64,000 nucleotides of DNA, from contig NZ_JACAGN010000004.1 in assembly GCF_030324495.1 (NCBI RefSeq), forward strand, positions 62,001 to 126,000. The letters are read 5' to 3'. Made by a program: the position numbers and the translations under genes. Within the stretch, counting starts at the first letter, position 1, and every line of letters starts with the position of its first letter. Below the pieces are notes generated by a model, which saw nothing but the letters and a program-made list of their open reading frames with translations, did no database searches and was not told where the DNA came from. This DNA is from Myroides sp. 1354 (GTDB lineage: Bacteria > Bacteroidota > Bacteroidia > Flavobacteriales > Flavobacteriaceae). Positions 46,501 through 55,848 of this stretch are shown piece after piece.

Positions 46501-49500
46501 CTTTGATATCAAATGGGGAGCTAGAGGTTTTGCTGTTGAAACAGCGGGAACGTTAGTAAGTGGATTTGCCAATGGTGGAACTTTAACTGGATTAACTGGA
46601 GATACGAATTACGATTATTACGTTCGCCGCAATTGTGGTACAGATGGTGTAACCGCATGGGTGGGGCCTTATGCTTTTAGAACAGGCTATTGTATTCCTG
46701 CAGGCTCAGCAAATAACGCAGATGAGATTAGAAACTTTACGTTGAGTAATTTGTATAATAATTCAGAACCAAATGAAGGTGTGGCGGGATATAAAGATTA
46801 TTCTGCAACGGTTGCTCCTGCACAATTAGAAGCTGGAGGATCTTATACAGCTTCTTTAACCAGTGGTACAGGGAGTGGAAATCACGGTGCAGCAATCTGG
46901 ATTGATTACAATAATAATTTAGTATTCGATGCAAATGAAAAAGTTGCGGTAATCGGGAATACCATTACTGCAAATGCAACTGTTAATTTCCCTGAATTTA
47001 CAGTACCAGCTACGGTACAACCCGGAATTTATCGATTGAGAGTTCAATATCAACACAATAAAGCTGGAGCAGATTTAGATCCATGTACTGCTGCATCTGT
47101 AAATGCTGAGATTGAAGATTATGCCGTTCAAATTTTACCTGTAGGTACTTGTGAAAGACCTTCTGCTTTAGGTGTTTCAAATGAGACGGCTACAAGTGCA
47201 GATCTTCATTGGACTAGCTCAGGTACAGCTTTTGATATCAAATGGGGACCTAGAGGATTTGATGTATTAACAGCAGGTACTTTGGTTACAGGATTTGCTA
47301 ATCAAGGTACACTTTCAGGATTAGCCATTGATACACCTTATGATTACTTTGTACGTCAAGATTGTGGTGGAACTAATGGAGTAAGTTCATGGGTAGGTCC
47401 TTTTAGATTTAACACATTAGCTTATTGTGTTCCAACGGGTTCTTCTAATAATTCGGATGAAATTCGCAATTTTAAACTTGGAAATTTAAATAATAACTCT
47501 GCGGCTTCTGAGGGGACAAGTGGATATATGAACTATGCTAATACAGTAGCTCCTGCACAATTACAAGCGGGTAGTTCTTATATAGCTTCTTTAACGAGTG
47601 GATCAGGAAGTGGTACGCATGGAGCTGCGATTTGGATTGACTTCAATCAAAATGTGGTATTTGATGCAAATGAAAAAGTAGCTGTAATTGCCAATACAAT
47701 TAGTGCGAGCTCTACGGTGAACTTCCCAGAATTTACTGTACCTGTTACTACTACACCAGGTATTTATCGTTTACGTGTGCAATACCATCATGCGAAAAAT
47801 GGAGCTGATTTGAACCCATGTTCAACAACGTCTAGTTATTCGGAAACAGAAGATTATGCAGTTGAGATTTTACCACCGCCTTCTTGTTATTTCCCATCCA
47901 ATTTTGAAGTAACACAAATAGGTAAAACAACAGCTAGATTAACCTGGGGATTACCTCTAGTTGGTCATACAACGAATGTACAATACAAAGTAGAATTGCG
48001 CACATCTGGTTTACCTGGAGAAGCTACTGGTTTAGTTAATACTTTTACAACGACTGATTTGTTTTTACTATTAACCGGTTTAAATACTGAAACAGAATAC
48101 ACTGTTTATGTGCAGACTGTATGTTCTCCTACAGAACACAGTGATTGGAGTTCACCAAAAGTATTCAAAACCTTGTGTAATTATCCTGATTATGAATTTG
48201 TAACAAATGAGGAAGACCTAACTTTTTGTGGCTCTCGTGATGTTACTTTGGAAGTAGCTACAGAAGGAATTGTCAATTGGTATAATTCAAGTAGTGCGAC
48301 TACTCCTATACATGTAGGTAATAGTTATACAACGAATGTTGCTGCAAGTACTTCTCTTTGGTATGAAGTAACTTCTATTGGAACATCAGATATTAGTACA
48401 GGACCATTAAATGCGGCAGCTGTAGGTACATCTCAAGATGCTTGGACGACTAGTACTTGGGATGTAAACTTCACAATTTTAGAAGCTACAACTTTGAAGA
48501 CCATTGATATTTATCCCTATACAAACGGAGCTACGGGTAGTATGGTATTCAAACAAACGGGAACAACAGGTTCTGCAACAGTTGGAACAATCAATTATAC
48601 CACAGTAGGAACAGGAGGAACGGTTAAACAAGAAGTTCCGATTAATCTTCAATTAGCCCCAGGGACTTATAAAATATCAAATAGTTTACCGTCAGGTGGA
48701 ATTCGAAGAAATACAAGTAGAGCATCTTATCCTTATACTTCAAGAGTTGCTTCTATTACAGGTAATAGCTATGACTCAGCGTATTATATGGGCTATTACA
48801 ACTGGGTTTTTGCAACAGGTTGTAAATCAGTAAGAGAGGAAGTTTTGGTTACGGTTATACCGAATCAAGTAATTACCAATGCTACAGTACATGTAGATGC
48901 CACAGAAGGTGCTACTTTAAATATTGTTTCAGATGCTTCAGCTTTTACTATAGAATATGGACTAACTGGCTTTGAAAGAGGACAAGGTCATACAGTAACA
49001 GATGTTGAAAATCCGTATGTATTTAGCAGTTTACGCGCCCATACCACTTATGATGTTTATATTCAAGCACAACCTTGTGGGACTTGGTATGGTCCTGTAA
49101 CATTTATTACGTTAGAAGCAACAGATAGACAGGTAATTACAGCTGATGATCTTGTTAAAACTTACGGTGATACTGCCTTTACACATGGAGAATCAGACAG
49201 TGGACTACCTTTGTCTTATACCATTGAAAATCCACAAGTAGCGGCATTTGAAAATGGGCAATTCGTTATTAAGGCAGCAGGAACAACTCGAATTACTGCC
49301 AAACAAGAGGGGGATTTTCAATATCTACCTGCTGAAAATGTAACCTTTACGCTAACGGTTAATAAAGCCATGTTAACAGTTACTGCAGATCATGATCAGC
49401 ATAAAGAATATGGAGATGAAGACCCAACACTTACGTATACTGTTGAAGGATTTAAATATGATGATGACGCAAGTATAGTAGTGAATGGAATTAGCAGAGA

Positions 49501-51574
49501 ATCTGGAGAAGGTCTTGGAATCTATCCAATTGAACGAGCGAATTTATATGCAGGTCCTAATTACAACATCACCTTTATTGGAGCCACTTTTGAAATTACA
49601 ACAGCAACCTTATATGTGTCTGCCAATGCCTTGACAAAAGTCTATGGAGATGCAGATCCAATATTAACCTATACACTAAGAGGAGTAAAATTTAATGATA
49701 CACCAGTTGTAGGAGGTCAGTTGGCACGTGTTACAGGAGAAAATGTAGGAGTTTATACTGTAAATCAAGGAAGCTTGCATCTATTAAATGTAAACTATAC
49801 TTTAGTTTATGAACAAAATGATTTCAGCATTACGCCTGCAATTTTAACGATTCAACCAACGGTGGGAATGTCAAAAATATATGGAGCCATCGATCCAGTA
49901 TTTACCTTTACTGCTACAGGTTTTAAATTTAATGATACGACTGAAACCACAGTGCGTGGAACGATATCGAGAACTATTGGTGAAAATGTTGGTTTATATT
50001 CATATGAACAAGGCAGTCTAAATACGGTATCAGGTAATTATACCTTCCTCGTACTTAATGATAGTAAGTTTGAAATTAAACCTGCCTCCATTACCGTTCG
50101 CGTAAATCAAAATCAAAGTAAAACATTTGGTCAAACTGATCCATTATTAACCTATACAGTAGAAGGTTTACGACGCGGTGAACAACCGTTGCAAGTTATG
50201 TCTGGACGTTTAACCCGTCAACCAGGAGAGGCAATTGGATTGTACCGCATTCAACTGGGAACTTTAACTTCAAGAACAAATTATGTGATTGATACATTTG
50301 TATCTGCTGATTTTGAAATTGTTAGCGGTGCTATTACAGGATTGTCTTTACCATCGCGTACTTTCATCTATGATGGAACAGTGAAATCACTTACAGTACA
50401 AGGGAATGTACCAGCTGATGCAGTGATTACATATACAAACAATGAGAAAATAGCTGTAGGACAATATCAGGTAACTGCTCATGTTGATTTTGGTGTAAAC
50501 TATGAGCCTATCAATTTACAAGGAATTTTAACTATTGAGAAAGGAGATCAAATCATTGATTTTGAAGCGCCAGCTCAAGTGATGTTAGAAGAGTTGCCTA
50601 CGTTACAATTAACAGCAACAGCTAGTTCGTCATTAGCCGTTTCGTATAGTATTGATTTTGTAGAGGATCGTGAAGTAGCAACTGTTAGTGAATCTGGATT
50701 TGTAAACTTCTTGCGTACAGGTTTTGTAACGATTACGGCCCGTCAAGCTGGAAATGAGAATTACAATGCCGCGGTGCCGGTATCTCGTACCATTGAAGTG
50801 GTAAGTAAAAATGTAGATATCCTCGATTTAATTGTAGATGGGGTATCCTATGGTAGAGTTGAAAAAGAGGTATATGTAGTGATTGGTTGCGAATCGAAAC
50901 AGAACAGTGTTGCTATTGAAGTTAAAACGATGGAAGGAACGATTGTTTCCCCAGGAAAACACTTTGTTTTAGCTCTTCCAGAATACGGAAGATATGAGCA
51001 AATCATCAAAGTTGAATCTGTATATGGTACAACTGAAACTTACAAAGTCATTGTAGACAAGCGTATTCCGGCAGATAAAATTGTTTATCAAAAATACAAT
51101 AATGTACTCTTGGCAAATAATAATAAACAAACCAATGGAGGATATATTTTTACTTCATATGAATGGTTTAAAAACGGAGAAGCGATAGCTACAGGACAAG
51201 CTTATTCTGCAGGGAATAATGTTGGAGATGCCTTAGAGGTTGGGGCAACTTATCACGTTGAACTTACTTTACATGACGGTAAGAAAATCACGAGTTGTCC
51301 AATTTACATTAAAGAACCAACGAAAAATGAGTTAAGTGTTTATCCAAATCCAGTGAAGAAGAATCAAATACTGAATGTTCGACTAGATCAAGATCAACAA
51401 CAATCAACAACGTATGTGATTTATGATGTAAAAGGACAGCTGATCCAAAGTGGAGAATTTCACGGTGAAAGCGCAGGTATAAACCTCCCTACGACAGTAG
51501 CTTCAGGTTCTTATTTCTTAGTATTGAAAACATTGAATGGAGAACAAAGCGTTCAGTTTATCGTTAAAGAATAA
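43505..51574 (+). CDS. Giant T9SS-secreted adhesin (FN3/GEVED/MBG repeats)
   Basis: A 2689-residue surface protein. A signal peptide (MNKKLLLKFFLIFMLLSAQLTKGQ) sends it to the periplasm. From about residue 239 come repeating modules of one fibronectin-III domain plus one GEVED domain (each starting near YCIPTGSSNN and ending EIEDYAVQIL), five in all, then a sixth FN3-like domain. A further Ig-like region and four or more MBG-type repeats (KVYGDADPILTYTL style, about 1875-2280) follow, and the end (about 2609-2689, SVYPNPVKKNQ...QFIVKE) is the type A sorting domain recognised by the type IX system. It is probably a cell-surface adhesin. Modules 2 and 4 are nearly identical, showing recent expansion. 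Confidence 0.93.
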   Translation: MNKKLLLKFFLIFMLLSAQLTKGQNYTPLVVTSGFNEDVIAEDRPASTHTTAAVDATSSGANNAFMSINYPSATVGLPANGLITTIATATPGLTFQLAAYNQNNSLKINANNGTGTLAVQTTSNLSKLYILATSGSSPSTFTGTITFTDATTQTFASQSVPDWYDQGTPAIAIRGIGRVPRTGTENPDNNTTNPKLFQVVIAIDLANQNKVIQKVDFTKTSSTSGFLNIFALSGEITPTCLPPNGLGIQNLTATSVDLIWTSGGVNNFDIKWGTRGFNVASAGTLVTGFTNGGTLSNLTADTNYDYYVRRDCGATDGVSAWAGPFQFRTGYCIPTGSSNNSDEIRNFTLGSLNNSSTASDGVNGYKDYSGTVAPAQLQAGVAYIASLTSGPGSGTHGAAIWIDYNNNLAFDANEKIAVIGNTIGASATVNFPSYTIPETMAPGIYRLRVQYHHNKTGADLDPCAASSQYSEIEDYAVQILPPPPCALPSLLTATNLTFQSADLAWNSLGTTFDIKWGPRGFAVETAGTLVTGFANGSTLSNLTADTNYDYYVRRDCGTDGVTAWVGPYPFRTGYCIPTGSSNNADEIRNFTLSNLSNSSDPSEGVAGYKDYSATVAPAQLEVGGSYMAFLTSGTGSGNHGAAIWIDYNNDLVFDANEKVAVIGNTITANATVNFPEFTVPTTVQPGIYRLRVQYQHNKAGADLDSCTASSANAEIEDYAVQILPAGTCARPSALGVSNETATSANLHWTSSGTTFDIKWGPRGFDVLTAGTLVTGFANQGTLSGLTPGTYYAYYVRQNCGGTNGVSSWVGPFIFNTTLYCIPTGSSNNSDEIRNFTLGNLNNSSTASDGVAGYKDYSAIVAPAQLQAGASHVASLTSGPGTGNHGAAIWIDYNQNGIFDANEKVAVIGNTITPNATVSFPSFIIPETVVPGLYRLRVQYHTGKNGEDLNPCTATSIYSETEDYAVQILPPPACPLPSELQADNMTFVSADLSWTSSGTSFDIKWGARGFAVETAGTLVSGFANGGTLTGLTGDTNYDYYVRRNCGTDGVTAWVGPYAFRTGYCIPAGSANNADEIRNFTLSNLYNNSEPNEGVAGYKDYSATVAPAQLEAGGSYTASLTSGTGSGNHGAAIWIDYNNNLVFDANEKVAVIGNTITANATVNFPEFTVPATVQPGIYRLRVQYQHNKAGADLDPCTAASVNAEIEDYAVQILPVGTCERPSALGVSNETATSADLHWTSSGTAFDIKWGPRGFDVLTAGTLVTGFANQGTLSGLAIDTPYDYFVRQDCGGTNGVSSWVGPFRFNTLAYCVPTGSSNNSDEIRNFKLGNLNNNSAASEGTSGYMNYANTVAPAQLQAGSSYIASLTSGSGSGTHGAAIWIDFNQNVVFDANEKVAVIANTISASSTVNFPEFTVPVTTTPGIYRLRVQYHHAKNGADLNPCSTTSSYSETEDYAVEILPPPSCYFPSNFEVTQIGKTTARLTWGLPLVGHTTNVQYKVELRTSGLPGEATGLVNTFTTTDLFLLLTGLNTETEYTVYVQTVCSPTEHSDWSSPKVFKTLCNYPDYEFVTNEEDLTFCGSRDVTLEVATEGIVNWYNSSSATTPIHVGNSYTTNVAASTSLWYEVTSIGTSDISTGPLNAAAVGTSQDAWTTSTWDVNFTILEATTLKTIDIYPYTNGATGSMVFKQTGTTGSATVGTINYTTVGTGGTVKQEVPINLQLAPGTYKISNSLPSGGIRRNTSRASYPYTSRVASITGNSYDSAYYMGYYNWVFATGCKSVREEVLVTVIPNQVITNATVHVDATEGATLNIVSDASAFTIEYGLTGFERGQGHTVTDVENPYVFSSLRAHTTYDVYIQAQPCGTWYGPVTFITLEATDRQVITADDLVKTYGDTAFTHGESDSGLPLSYTIENPQVAAFENGQFVIKAAGTTRITAKQEGDFQYLPAENVTFTLTVNKAMLTVTADHDQHKEYGDEDPTLTYTVEGFKYDDDASIVVNGISRESGEGLGIYPIERANLYAGPNYNITFIGATFEITTATLYVSANALTKVYGDADPILTYTLRGVKFNDTPVVGGQLARVTGENVGVYTVNQGSLHLLNVNYTLVYEQNDFSITPAILTIQPTVGMSKIYGAIDPVFTFTATGFKFNDTTETTVRGTISRTIGENVGLYSYEQGSLNTVSGNYTFLVLNDSKFEIKPASITVRVNQNQSKTFGQTDPLLTYTVEGLRRGEQPLQVMSGRLTRQPGEAIGLYRIQLGTLTSRTNYVIDTFVSADFEIVSGAITGLSLPSRTFIYDGTVKSLTVQGNVPADAVITYTNNEKIAVGQYQVTAHVDFGVNYEPINLQGILTIEKGDQIIDFEAPAQVMLEELPTLQLTATASSSLAVSYSIDFVEDREVATVSESGFVNFLRTGFVTITARQAGNENYNAAVPVSRTIEVVSKNVDILDLIVDGVSYGRVEKEVYVVIGCESKQNSVAIEVKTMEGTIVSPGKHFVLALPEYGRYEQIIKVESVYGTTETYKVIVDKRIPADKIVYQKYNNVLLANNNKQTNGGYIFTSYEWFKNGEAIATGQAYSAGNNVGDALEVGATYHVELTLHDGKKITSCPIYIKEPTKNELSVYPNPVKKNQILNVRLDQDQQQSTTYVIYDVKGQLIQSGEFHGESAGINLPTTVASGSYFLVLKTLNGEQSVQFIVKE
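44222..47880 (+). repeat. Five FN3-GEVED repeat modules inside the adhesin gene
   Basis: Modules of about 730 bp (FN3 then GEVED) begin near 44222, 44960, 45685, 46420 and 47150. The GEVED parts of modules 2 and 4 are closely alike, as are the FN3 parts of 3 and 5. For example, the same GGCTATTGTA stretch occurs at 45221 and 46685, 1464 bp apart, so the amplified unit is probably a pair of modules. Confidence 0.85.
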
Positions 51575-51591
51575 TCTATTTACTTTCCACA

Positions 51592-51620
51592 GAGTAAGGT
51601 TCTTATTTAGAACCTTACTC
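51592..51620 (+). terminator. Hairpin after the adhesin gene
   Basis: Stem GAGTAAGGTTC / GAACCTTACTC with a 7-base loop, followed by CTTT. It lies between the adhesin and the beta-barrel gene and may reduce read-through. Confidence 0.7.
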
Positions 51621-51650
51621 CTTTGGAAGTAGGTCTTAAAAACTGTAAAA

Positions 51651-52511
51651 ATGAAAAAATATAATCGCCTTATTATTCTAGGACTTCTCCTCGGAGGTTC
51701 TTATCAAGCAACGGCCCAATACAGTCCGTATTATTATTCCAAACATGAAGTAGGCGTAAGTGTGAAAGCAGGAGTAATGAAAGGCTATGGAGATCTTCCC
51801 AATCAATTTTCAAGTGATTTGAAATTTAATACTGCAATGGGTTTGCAATATGATTATTTCTTACATAGAAAATGGAGTGTAGGTATAGGGGCTCAGTATG
51901 CAATGCAAACCGTGGATTACAATGCCTCAAACTTACAAGGGAAATATGAACAGATGGATATAGAAAATGAGAAATTCATTTTTAGTTTTGAAGGTAAAAG
52001 TTATAAAGAAGAATGGAAAGTCAATCAACTTACTATTCCTTTAACTATTCAATATATTGGAGAAGGGGAAACAGCATTGTATGCCCGTACAGGAGTACAA
52101 TTATCTTTGGTCATGAGCAGTAAATCAACCCTTTCTTGGAACCAATTAAAAACAGAAGGATATTTTCCTCAGTATAATTTAGTTTTAGAAGGACCTACAT
52201 TTGCTGGTTTTGGTTCTTACGATCAAGTGGAGTATAAACCTGATTTAGATTTAAAAGATCGCTGGGCATGGATTGCCGAAGTGGGGGTTAGACACAACTT
52301 AAAAGAAAACCAGCAGTTGTATGTAGGGGCTTATTTCGATTTGGGATTAAATAATCAAAAGCCCTCAGTGAGTCAGACAAAAGAACAACTAATTGGCTAT
52401 ACGACCAATCCTCTAGAACCATTAGAATACAATAGTATTCAACAAAGTTCTAAAGCCGTTTTTAAAAATTATAGTGTAGGCATCCAACTTCGCTACGGTT
52501 TGGGACTTTAA
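51651..52511 (+). CDS. Outer-membrane beta-barrel protein
   Basis: A 286-residue protein with a signal peptide (MKKYNRLIILGLLLGGSYQATAQ) and many alternating strands with aromatic ends (LQYDYFLHRKWSVGIGAQYAM, YSVGIQLRYGLGL), as in 8- to 12-strand outer-membrane barrels (OMP_b-brl type). It does not look like the PorP/SprF proteins that often follow T9SS adhesins. It starts 76 bp after the adhesin gene and might assist or anchor it. This link is inferred from position only. Confidence 0.8.
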   Translation: MKKYNRLIILGLLLGGSYQATAQYSPYYYSKHEVGVSVKAGVMKGYGDLPNQFSSDLKFNTAMGLQYDYFLHRKWSVGIGAQYAMQTVDYNASNLQGKYEQMDIENEKFIFSFEGKSYKEEWKVNQLTIPLTIQYIGEGETALYARTGVQLSLVMSSKSTLSWNQLKTEGYFPQYNLVLEGPTFAGFGSYDQVEYKPDLDLKDRWAWIAEVGVRHNLKENQQLYVGAYFDLGLNNQKPSVSQTKEQLIGYTTNPLEPLEYNSIQQSSKAVFKNYSVGIQLRYGLGL

Positions 52512-52530
52512 TTAGCATGTAGAGTATATA

Positions 52531-52574
52531 AAAAAAGGTAAAAATAGAATAACAATTCTGCTTTACCTTTTAAA
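52531..52574 (+). terminator. Hairpin after the beta-barrel gene
   Basis: Outer arms AAAAGGTAAA / TTTACCTTTT and inner arms AGAAT / ATTCT, ending in a run of T. Confidence 0.65.
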
Positions 52575-52672
52575 CTCACTCTCAATTTTATAGAAACCAG
52601 AATTGTATTTAGCTAAAAAACAGTCTTGTTTTATTTAAAAATTAATATAAATTAGTATAAAATTATTTAGAT

Positions 52673-53158
52673 ATGAAAAAAACACTACTAATAGCGGCTT
52701 TTGTTGCATTGGGAATTGGAACAATTAGTTGTTCTAGTGATGATTCTAATTCTCACAATTATAAAAAAGACATTCAAGGAGAGTGGGTCGAAGTAGAAAC
52801 GCTTTATTTAAATGAAGATAGAAAAGTGATTGCAAGAGAAGAAGCTACAGATAATGATGGATGTGGTTTTGATGAAGTTGAGTTTAACAATACTACATTC
52901 TTTAGTCGATCACCTTTTAAGTTGTCAGAAGAGGCTAATTGTCAAGTAGATATTGAAGAAAGTACGTATACCTTATCAGAGCGCACTATTACATTTACTA
53001 TTGTTGATGGGGAAGAAATTGAATTTAAAAAAAGTACGATTATTAACGTTGATGATTCAACATTAACCATTGAATACAACGCAGGGCCAGATGATTTTGT
53101 TGAGGGAGTAACTTATGTACAAACCAAACATAAGAAGAAGGGAAGTACAGTTAATTAA
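52673..53158 (+). CDS. Lipoprotein, lipocalin-like
   Basis: A 161-residue lipoprotein (signal MKKTLLIAAFVALGIGTISC, lipid-carrying Cys at 20). The mature part has DIQGEWVEVETLYLNED near the start and strand-like repeats (TYTLSERTITFTIVDGEEIEFKKSTIINVDDSTLTIEY), the pattern of the small lipocalin-like lipoproteins of Bacteroidota. The function is unknown. Two hairpins follow it. Confidence 0.75.
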   Translation: MKKTLLIAAFVALGIGTISCSSDDSNSHNYKKDIQGEWVEVETLYLNEDRKVIAREEATDNDGCGFDEVEFNNTTFFSRSPFKLSEEANCQVDIEESTYTLSERTITFTIVDGEEIEFKKSTIINVDDSTLTIEYNAGPDDFVEGVTYVQTKHKKKGSTVN

Positions 53159-53222
53159 TATAAGAGTTTGACTCTTATAAGTTCAGATAAAAATGTATTG
53201 AAAATCACATCAATACTTTAGC

Positions 53223-53250
53223 AAAAAAGAGGGTATGATATCCTCTTTTT
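53223..53250 (+). terminator. Intrinsic terminator 1 after the lipoprotein gene
   Basis: Stem AAAAAGAGG / CCTCTTTTT with a T run at the end. Confidence 0.8.
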
Positions 53251-53262
53251 ATTTTATATAAA

Positions 53263-53296
53263 AAAAAGAGTAACTCAAAAGGTTACTCTTTTTTAT
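53263..53296. terminator. Intrinsic terminator 2 after the lipoprotein gene
   Basis: Stem AAAAAAGAGTAAC / GGTTACTCTTTTTT with a 6-base loop. The rest of the gap up to 53578 is AT-rich and holds no gene or recognisable promoter. Confidence 0.8.
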
Positions 53297-53578
53297 GTTT
53301 TAGAAAATAATCCTTGTTTATTTTAAGTATAGAAAACAGAACTTTTTGTTTTTTATTTAAATCAATAAAATGGCATTGTTTTTAATTATAATTAGTCTAT
53401 TAATTGATTTTATTGACTAATATGTATTAAAAATAGGATAATATTAAATAAAACAAACATCTATTAAGAAGTAAATATACTTTTCAAAGACATTATTGAT
53501 AGTATAGCAAAGATGTTTGACCAATATTACATAATCTAAAAACTTAACTTTTAAGGGACTAACTCCAACTACTACGAT

Positions 53579-55636
53579 ATGCAAGAGCATTTTAAATCAA
53601 GAAGAAATACAGCCTCAACAACAAGGAGAGACCACATACTATCCTGTGAAAATACCTTAGAAACAAATCACCGCGATTTGCCTATTGATTCTTATACTAT
53701 AAGCGCAACAAATCAAAATTATCCCCCTACAAATCCCCTTCAGAATGCAAATGCCATCGCAAGTCACTTTATTCCTGGAGTAAATCATTTAGTAGATGTG
53801 TCTCTAATTTGCGAAGGGATTAAACTACGCCATTATAAAGATTTGACTTTAGATCAAACGATGAATGGGCATCATACTTTTACTTTGGTTTTGAATCATG
53901 ATGCCTTAGCAATCGAACAAGATTATCATCTAGAAGAAGCTCAAGATTTATTAGGTAAACGCTTATTGATTCGCATGAATTTTAAAAATATAGCGGATAA
54001 ACCCGAAAGAGACTTTACAGGAGTAATTACCTCTGTTCATTTTGAACAATCCCATGGAAGCAAAGGGAATCTTGTTTTAAAAGGCTATAGTCCTACAATT
54101 TTATTAGATGGAGCACCACATATCCAAAGTTTTGGAGGAGACTATCCAATCACCCTCAATGCTATTGTACATCAAATATTTGAGGAGGGGTATGCACAAA
54201 AAGGAAAGTATCGCTATAAAATTGAATCGGTCAAAAATTTTAATCTATCCTACATTTGTCAGTACAATGAAACACAGTATAACTTTCTTGCACGTTTGGC
54301 TGAAGCGTACGACAAACAATTCTATTACGATGGTGATGTATTGCATTTTGGGGACCTATCTATAGGTGAGAAACCTATCCATTTGGTTTATGGACGAGAT
54401 GTTGAAAATATACAAATACAGATGAATATCCGCCATGTCAATCGTCAATTTTATGGATACAACAGTTTGAACAATGAGTATCTCAGTGCGGGGGGGAATG
54501 TTGATTTAAAAAGTAAAGGAACACTAGCAAAAGTTGCTTATCATAAATCAAAAAAGACATATACAAGCCCTTCTCTACAGCTTGCTCCCAAAAAAGCATC
54601 AACGCATCAAGATATAACAGATATAGAACGCAGTATTATTGGAAGTAATGGAATGCAAGTATTTGTAACCACAGGCACAACGACCCTTCCGTTCTTATAT
54701 CCTGGATGCATTGTTCAATTAGCTATGCTAGAAGCTAATACGAAAAACAGTAGTCATTTTACCACTTTAATGATTACATCAATCAAGCATGAAGTAGACA
54801 CTTTAGGAAAGTACAAAGGCTATTTTGAAGCTGTAGATGCAGAAACACGATGTATTCCAAGTGTCGATTTTCAAGTTCCCCTTGTCGAACAGCAAATCGC
54901 AACAGTCAAAAATAATGCAGACCCCTTGAACAAAGGGCGTGTACAAGTTCAATTTCCCTGGCAAAATACAGACGAACAAACGGAATTCATTCGCATTATG
55001 ACTCCCGATGCGGGTAGTAGTGATCAAGTAAATGTAAACCGAGGATTTGTTTCTATTCCTGAGATTGGCGATCAAGTAGTTGTTGGCTTTATAGGCAATC
55101 ATCCAGACCGTCCCTATGTTATGGGGAGTTTATTTCACGGGGAAAACGGCAGAGGTGGAGAAACAAATAATCGAATCAAAACTTGGACAACTCGTAGTGG
55201 GTGCACTATTCGCGTTGATGATGAGGACCACAAGGGGAGTATAACCATTAAAGACGCTTCGGGCAGTACCTGGGTAATGGATGGAAATCAAAATATCACC
55301 GTTACTTCAGCAGGAACACTTGCATTAAATAGCAAAAACTTAACGATTCAAGTCGCAGATACGATGACAACTACAGTAGGAGGGAATAAACATGACACTA
55401 TAGGCATGCACAGCACAGAGCAAGTAGGTTTGATGAAAAACGTACACGTTGGCGCCAATCTAGTTCTCCAAGTCGTGGGAAATTTAGTTGAATTTGTCAA
55501 AGGCAATAGAAAAACAAAGGCTAAAGAAGTTGTAGAAAGCGCTAAAATTAGGCAAATAATCGCTGAAGAAAACAATATTATTCATGCTAAAGGAACCTTT
55601 AAAAACAATAGTGGTGAAAAATCTAATTTATACTAA
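53579..55636 (+). CDS. vgrG: Type VI secretion tip protein VgrG
   Basis: A 685-residue spike protein of a contractile secretion system. After an unusual N-terminal stretch of about 75 polar residues, the gp27-like part spans about 75-430 (ISLxCEGIKL-like start, DFTGVITSVHFEQS, YNETQYNFLARLAEAYDKQFYY). A gp5-like OB domain follows (DPLNKGRVQVQFPWQ...PEIGDQVVVGFIGNHPDRPYVMGSLFHGEN, about 440-520), then a repetitive beta-helix tip (about 530-650). It matches the VgrG of the Bacteroidota T6SS (type iii). No sheath or baseplate genes lie in the window, so this is a satellite VgrG/cargo island. The next gene begins 2 bp later. Confidence 0.92.
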   Translation: MQEHFKSRRNTASTTRRDHILSCENTLETNHRDLPIDSYTISATNQNYPPTNPLQNANAIASHFIPGVNHLVDVSLICEGIKLRHYKDLTLDQTMNGHHTFTLVLNHDALAIEQDYHLEEAQDLLGKRLLIRMNFKNIADKPERDFTGVITSVHFEQSHGSKGNLVLKGYSPTILLDGAPHIQSFGGDYPITLNAIVHQIFEEGYAQKGKYRYKIESVKNFNLSYICQYNETQYNFLARLAEAYDKQFYYDGDVLHFGDLSIGEKPIHLVYGRDVENIQIQMNIRHVNRQFYGYNSLNNEYLSAGGNVDLKSKGTLAKVAYHKSKKTYTSPSLQLAPKKASTHQDITDIERSIIGSNGMQVFVTTGTTTLPFLYPGCIVQLAMLEANTKNSSHFTTLMITSIKHEVDTLGKYKGYFEAVDAETRCIPSVDFQVPLVEQQIATVKNNADPLNKGRVQVQFPWQNTDEQTEFIRIMTPDAGSSDQVNVNRGFVSIPEIGDQVVVGFIGNHPDRPYVMGSLFHGENGRGGETNNRIKTWTTRSGCTIRVDDEDHKGSITIKDASGSTWVMDGNQNITVTSAGTLALNSKNLTIQVADTMTTTVGGNKHDTIGMHSTEQVGLMKNVHVGANLVLQVVGNLVEFVKGNRKTKAKEVVESAKIRQIIAEENNIIHAKGTFKNNSGEKSNLY

Positions 55637-55638
55637 AA

Positions 55639-55848
55639 ATGGCAATAATTCGAACAGTTAAAGGGGAGTATAATACAACAGTAGAGCAAAGTTGGACAGT
55701 GTATACACATGATTTTATTGCTCAAGCTGGACTTCATACTGATTTTACAGCAGATGAAGGTATTGTATTCGGTCAACCCGAAGAAGATACAGTTTTAGAA
55801 GAGATAGATTTGGTTTTTGTTCCAACTACAATTGCGATTGATAAATGA
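55639..55848 (+). CDS. Small protein in VgrG operon, unknown
   Basis: A 69-residue acidic protein with no recognised domain (IRTVKGEYNTTVEQSWTVYT at the start). It begins 2 bp after vgrG and overlaps the next gene by 4 bases (ATGA), so it belongs to the VgrG operon. It may be a tip component or chaperone. Confidence 0.65.
   Translation: MAIIRTVKGEYNTTVEQSWTVYTHDFIAQAGLHTDFTADEGIVFGQPEEDTVLEEIDLVFVPTTIAIDK

Noticed and set aside
44579..46934. Several minus-strand frames opposite the adhesin gene
   Set aside because: They mirror the repeated plus-strand modules and have low-complexity, improbable composition.
44222..47880. CRISPR-like array
   Set aside because: The repeats are long coding modules of about 730 bp without spacers; no short regular repeat-spacer pattern and no cas genes exist in the window.
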